Positions 4,988-5,666 of a stretch of 5,666 bases of DNA are shown piece by piece; position 1 is the stretch's first letter; each line of letters starts with the position of its first letter. Both the position numbers and the translations under genes were made by a program. This DNA comes from DATKMP01 sp035541775 (lineage in GTDB: Bacteria > Bacteroidota > Ignavibacteria > UBA10030), in the NCBI GenBank assembly GCA_035541775.1, contig DATKMP010000044.1:1-5666 (forward strand), written 5' to 3'. The notes beneath the pieces are model-generated. The model did no database searches. It was given only the letters and a program-made list of their open reading frames with translations, and had not been told where the DNA came from.

Positions 4988-5666
4988 ATGCAGTGGTTTT
5001 ATGATTTAAAAACACGGACAAAAATTATTTCATCGTTTTTAATTGTGTGTGCGATTACGGCGATTGTCGGATTTATCGGTATCAGCAATATGGGTAAGAT
5101 AAACTCAACTGTCGAGACTATGTATAACGACCATCTTATGGGGATTAGTGAAAATAAAGATGCGAACATCAATTTAATCTATTATGATCGTGCTCTAAGG
5201 AATTATGTGCTGTCGCGGACACAGGAAGACAGAGAGAAATATATTCAATCGATGGCTGCGTATAAAGATTCTATGATGGCACAGCTTGCGTTGGTAAAAG
5301 CATCCTTAGTAACGGAAAATGGACGCGAGATTTATACGAAAATACAATCTTCACTAAACGATTATTTTGTACAAGCGGACCAAACTATAAAAATAACCAA
5401 TCGAAACGGACTTTCGAAGATCACTCCGGAAGTTTGGGACGCTGTTCTTGCAGCTCGAAAAGCTGTCCAAGTACCGGACGAGCTTATGGATCAAATGTCC
5501 ACCGCAAAAGAGGTGTTGAGCCAAAAAGCATTCGAGGATAGTAATAAGATATACGATGACAGTCGATTATTCATGATTCTGTTTATACTTGGTGGTGTCG
5601 GCATTGGTATTGCCATCGGCATGGTTTTAACGAATTTCTTTACTTGGTGGTGTCGGCATTGGTATT
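4988..5666 (+). CDS. Methyl-accepting chemotaxis protein, 3'-truncated by the window
   Basis: 226 codons are visible and the frame is still open at the window end. The protein opens MQWFYDLKTRTKIISSFLIV, a typical chemoreceptor start: a short cytoplasmic helix, then TM1 (about 13-32). Residues 35-192 are a helical region fitting the 4HB_MCP ligand-binding domain (NDHLMGISENKDANINLIYY..RALRNYV). TM2 is about 195-215 (LFMILFILGGVGIGIAIGMV). HAMP and the methylated signalling domain should follow but are missing: after LTNFFT the reading becomes WWCRHWY because a 26-base repeat is present out of frame (5641-5666), probably an artefact. The start at 4988 is chosen from the family pattern and GGAG 9 bases upstream; an in-frame ATG at 4973 is an alternative without a good ribosome site. 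It probably senses a periplasmic ligand and signals to CheA/CheW, which are not in the window. A sigma-54-like promoter lies upstream. Confidence 0.88.
   Translation, partial: MQWFYDLKTRTKIISSFLIVCAITAIVGFIGISNMGKINSTVETMYNDHLMGISENKDANINLIYYDRALRNYVLSRTQEDREKYIQSMAAYKDSMMAQLALVKASLVTENGREIYTKIQSSLNDYFVQADQTIKITNRNGLSKITPEVWDAVLAARKAVQVPDELMDQMSTAKEVLSQKAFEDSNKIYDDSRLFMILFILGGVGIGIAIGMVLTNFFTWWCRHWY
5586..5611 (+). repeat. 26-base direct repeat, copy 1 (inside TM2 codons)
   Basis: This 26-base stretch encodes LGGVGIGI of the second membrane segment in the natural frame. An identical stretch recurs at 5641-5666, offset by 55 bases. This copy is in the context expected for a chemoreceptor. Confidence 0.95.
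5641..5666 (+). repeat. 26-base direct repeat, copy 2 (at the window end, out of frame)
   Basis: This is an exact copy of 5586-5611, ending on the last base of the window. The 55-base offset is not a multiple of three, so here the same bases are read as TWWCRHWY instead of LGGVGIGI, where the start of a HAMP domain is expected. A sequence-end repeat of this kind is typical of an assembler stopping or looping at a repeated k-mer, though a real duplication is not excluded. Confidence 0.95.

Noticed and set aside
1..5666. CRISPR array, tRNA, rRNA or insertion sequence
   Set aside because: No regularly spaced repeats, tRNA-like folds, rRNA segments or transposase motifs were seen on either strand.

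Overview
The window looks like one fragment of a Gram-negative bacterial chromosome. It holds five plus-strand genes; the first and last are cut by the window edges. Base composition is moderate to AT-rich. Shine-Dalgarno sites of the AAGGA/GGAGG type precede several genes. The thioredoxin has an N-terminal extension (FNYE..EW) ahead of its fold that I associate with Bacteroidota/Chlorobiota/Ignavibacteriota-type thioredoxins. A member of that wider group using Shine-Dalgarno sites (an Ignavibacteria- or Chlorobi-like organism) is my best guess, at low confidence. The Spy/CpxP-like protein supports a periplasm.

Layout. Bases 1-558: 3' part of a Spy/CpxP (LTXXQ-motif) periplasmic protein with Met-, His- and Cys-rich ends, followed by a clear intrinsic terminator (591-626). 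Bases 711-1324: a compact two-gene unit, an FmdB-type zinc-ribbon protein and a thioredoxin 20 bases apart, closed by a strong terminator (1384-1419). Bases 1420-1736: gene-poor, AT-rich; it holds a 53-codon open frame without a usable start, a pair of 9-base inverted repeats and an A/T hairpin. Bases 1737-4655: a 972-residue soluble hybrid histidine kinase (PAS-PAS-PAS-HisKA-HATPase-REC-REC). Bases 4656-4987: a non-coding regulatory interval with a near-consensus sigma-54 promoter, an inverted repeat upstream of it, and a tiny leader ORF carrying the strongest Shine-Dalgarno site in the interval. Bases 4988-5666: 5' part of a methyl-accepting chemotaxis protein (two membrane segments around a four-helix-bundle sensor domain), cut by the window end.

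How the genes fit together. The first three encode small envelope-stress, metal and thiol functions; the last two are signal-transduction genes. Terminators and long spacers argue for at least four transcription units. The kinase has no HPt domain and no adjacent response regulator, so its phosphorelay partner must be encoded elsewhere.

No clearly new multi-gene system is visible. The observations most worth checking are the 26-base exact direct repeat at the window end, which throws the chemoreceptor out of its expected HAMP sequence and may be an assembly artefact, and the sigma-54-like promoter plus leader ORF upstream of the chemoreceptor. Next come the cysteines confined to the first PAS domain of the kinase and its AT-hook-like basic N-terminus.
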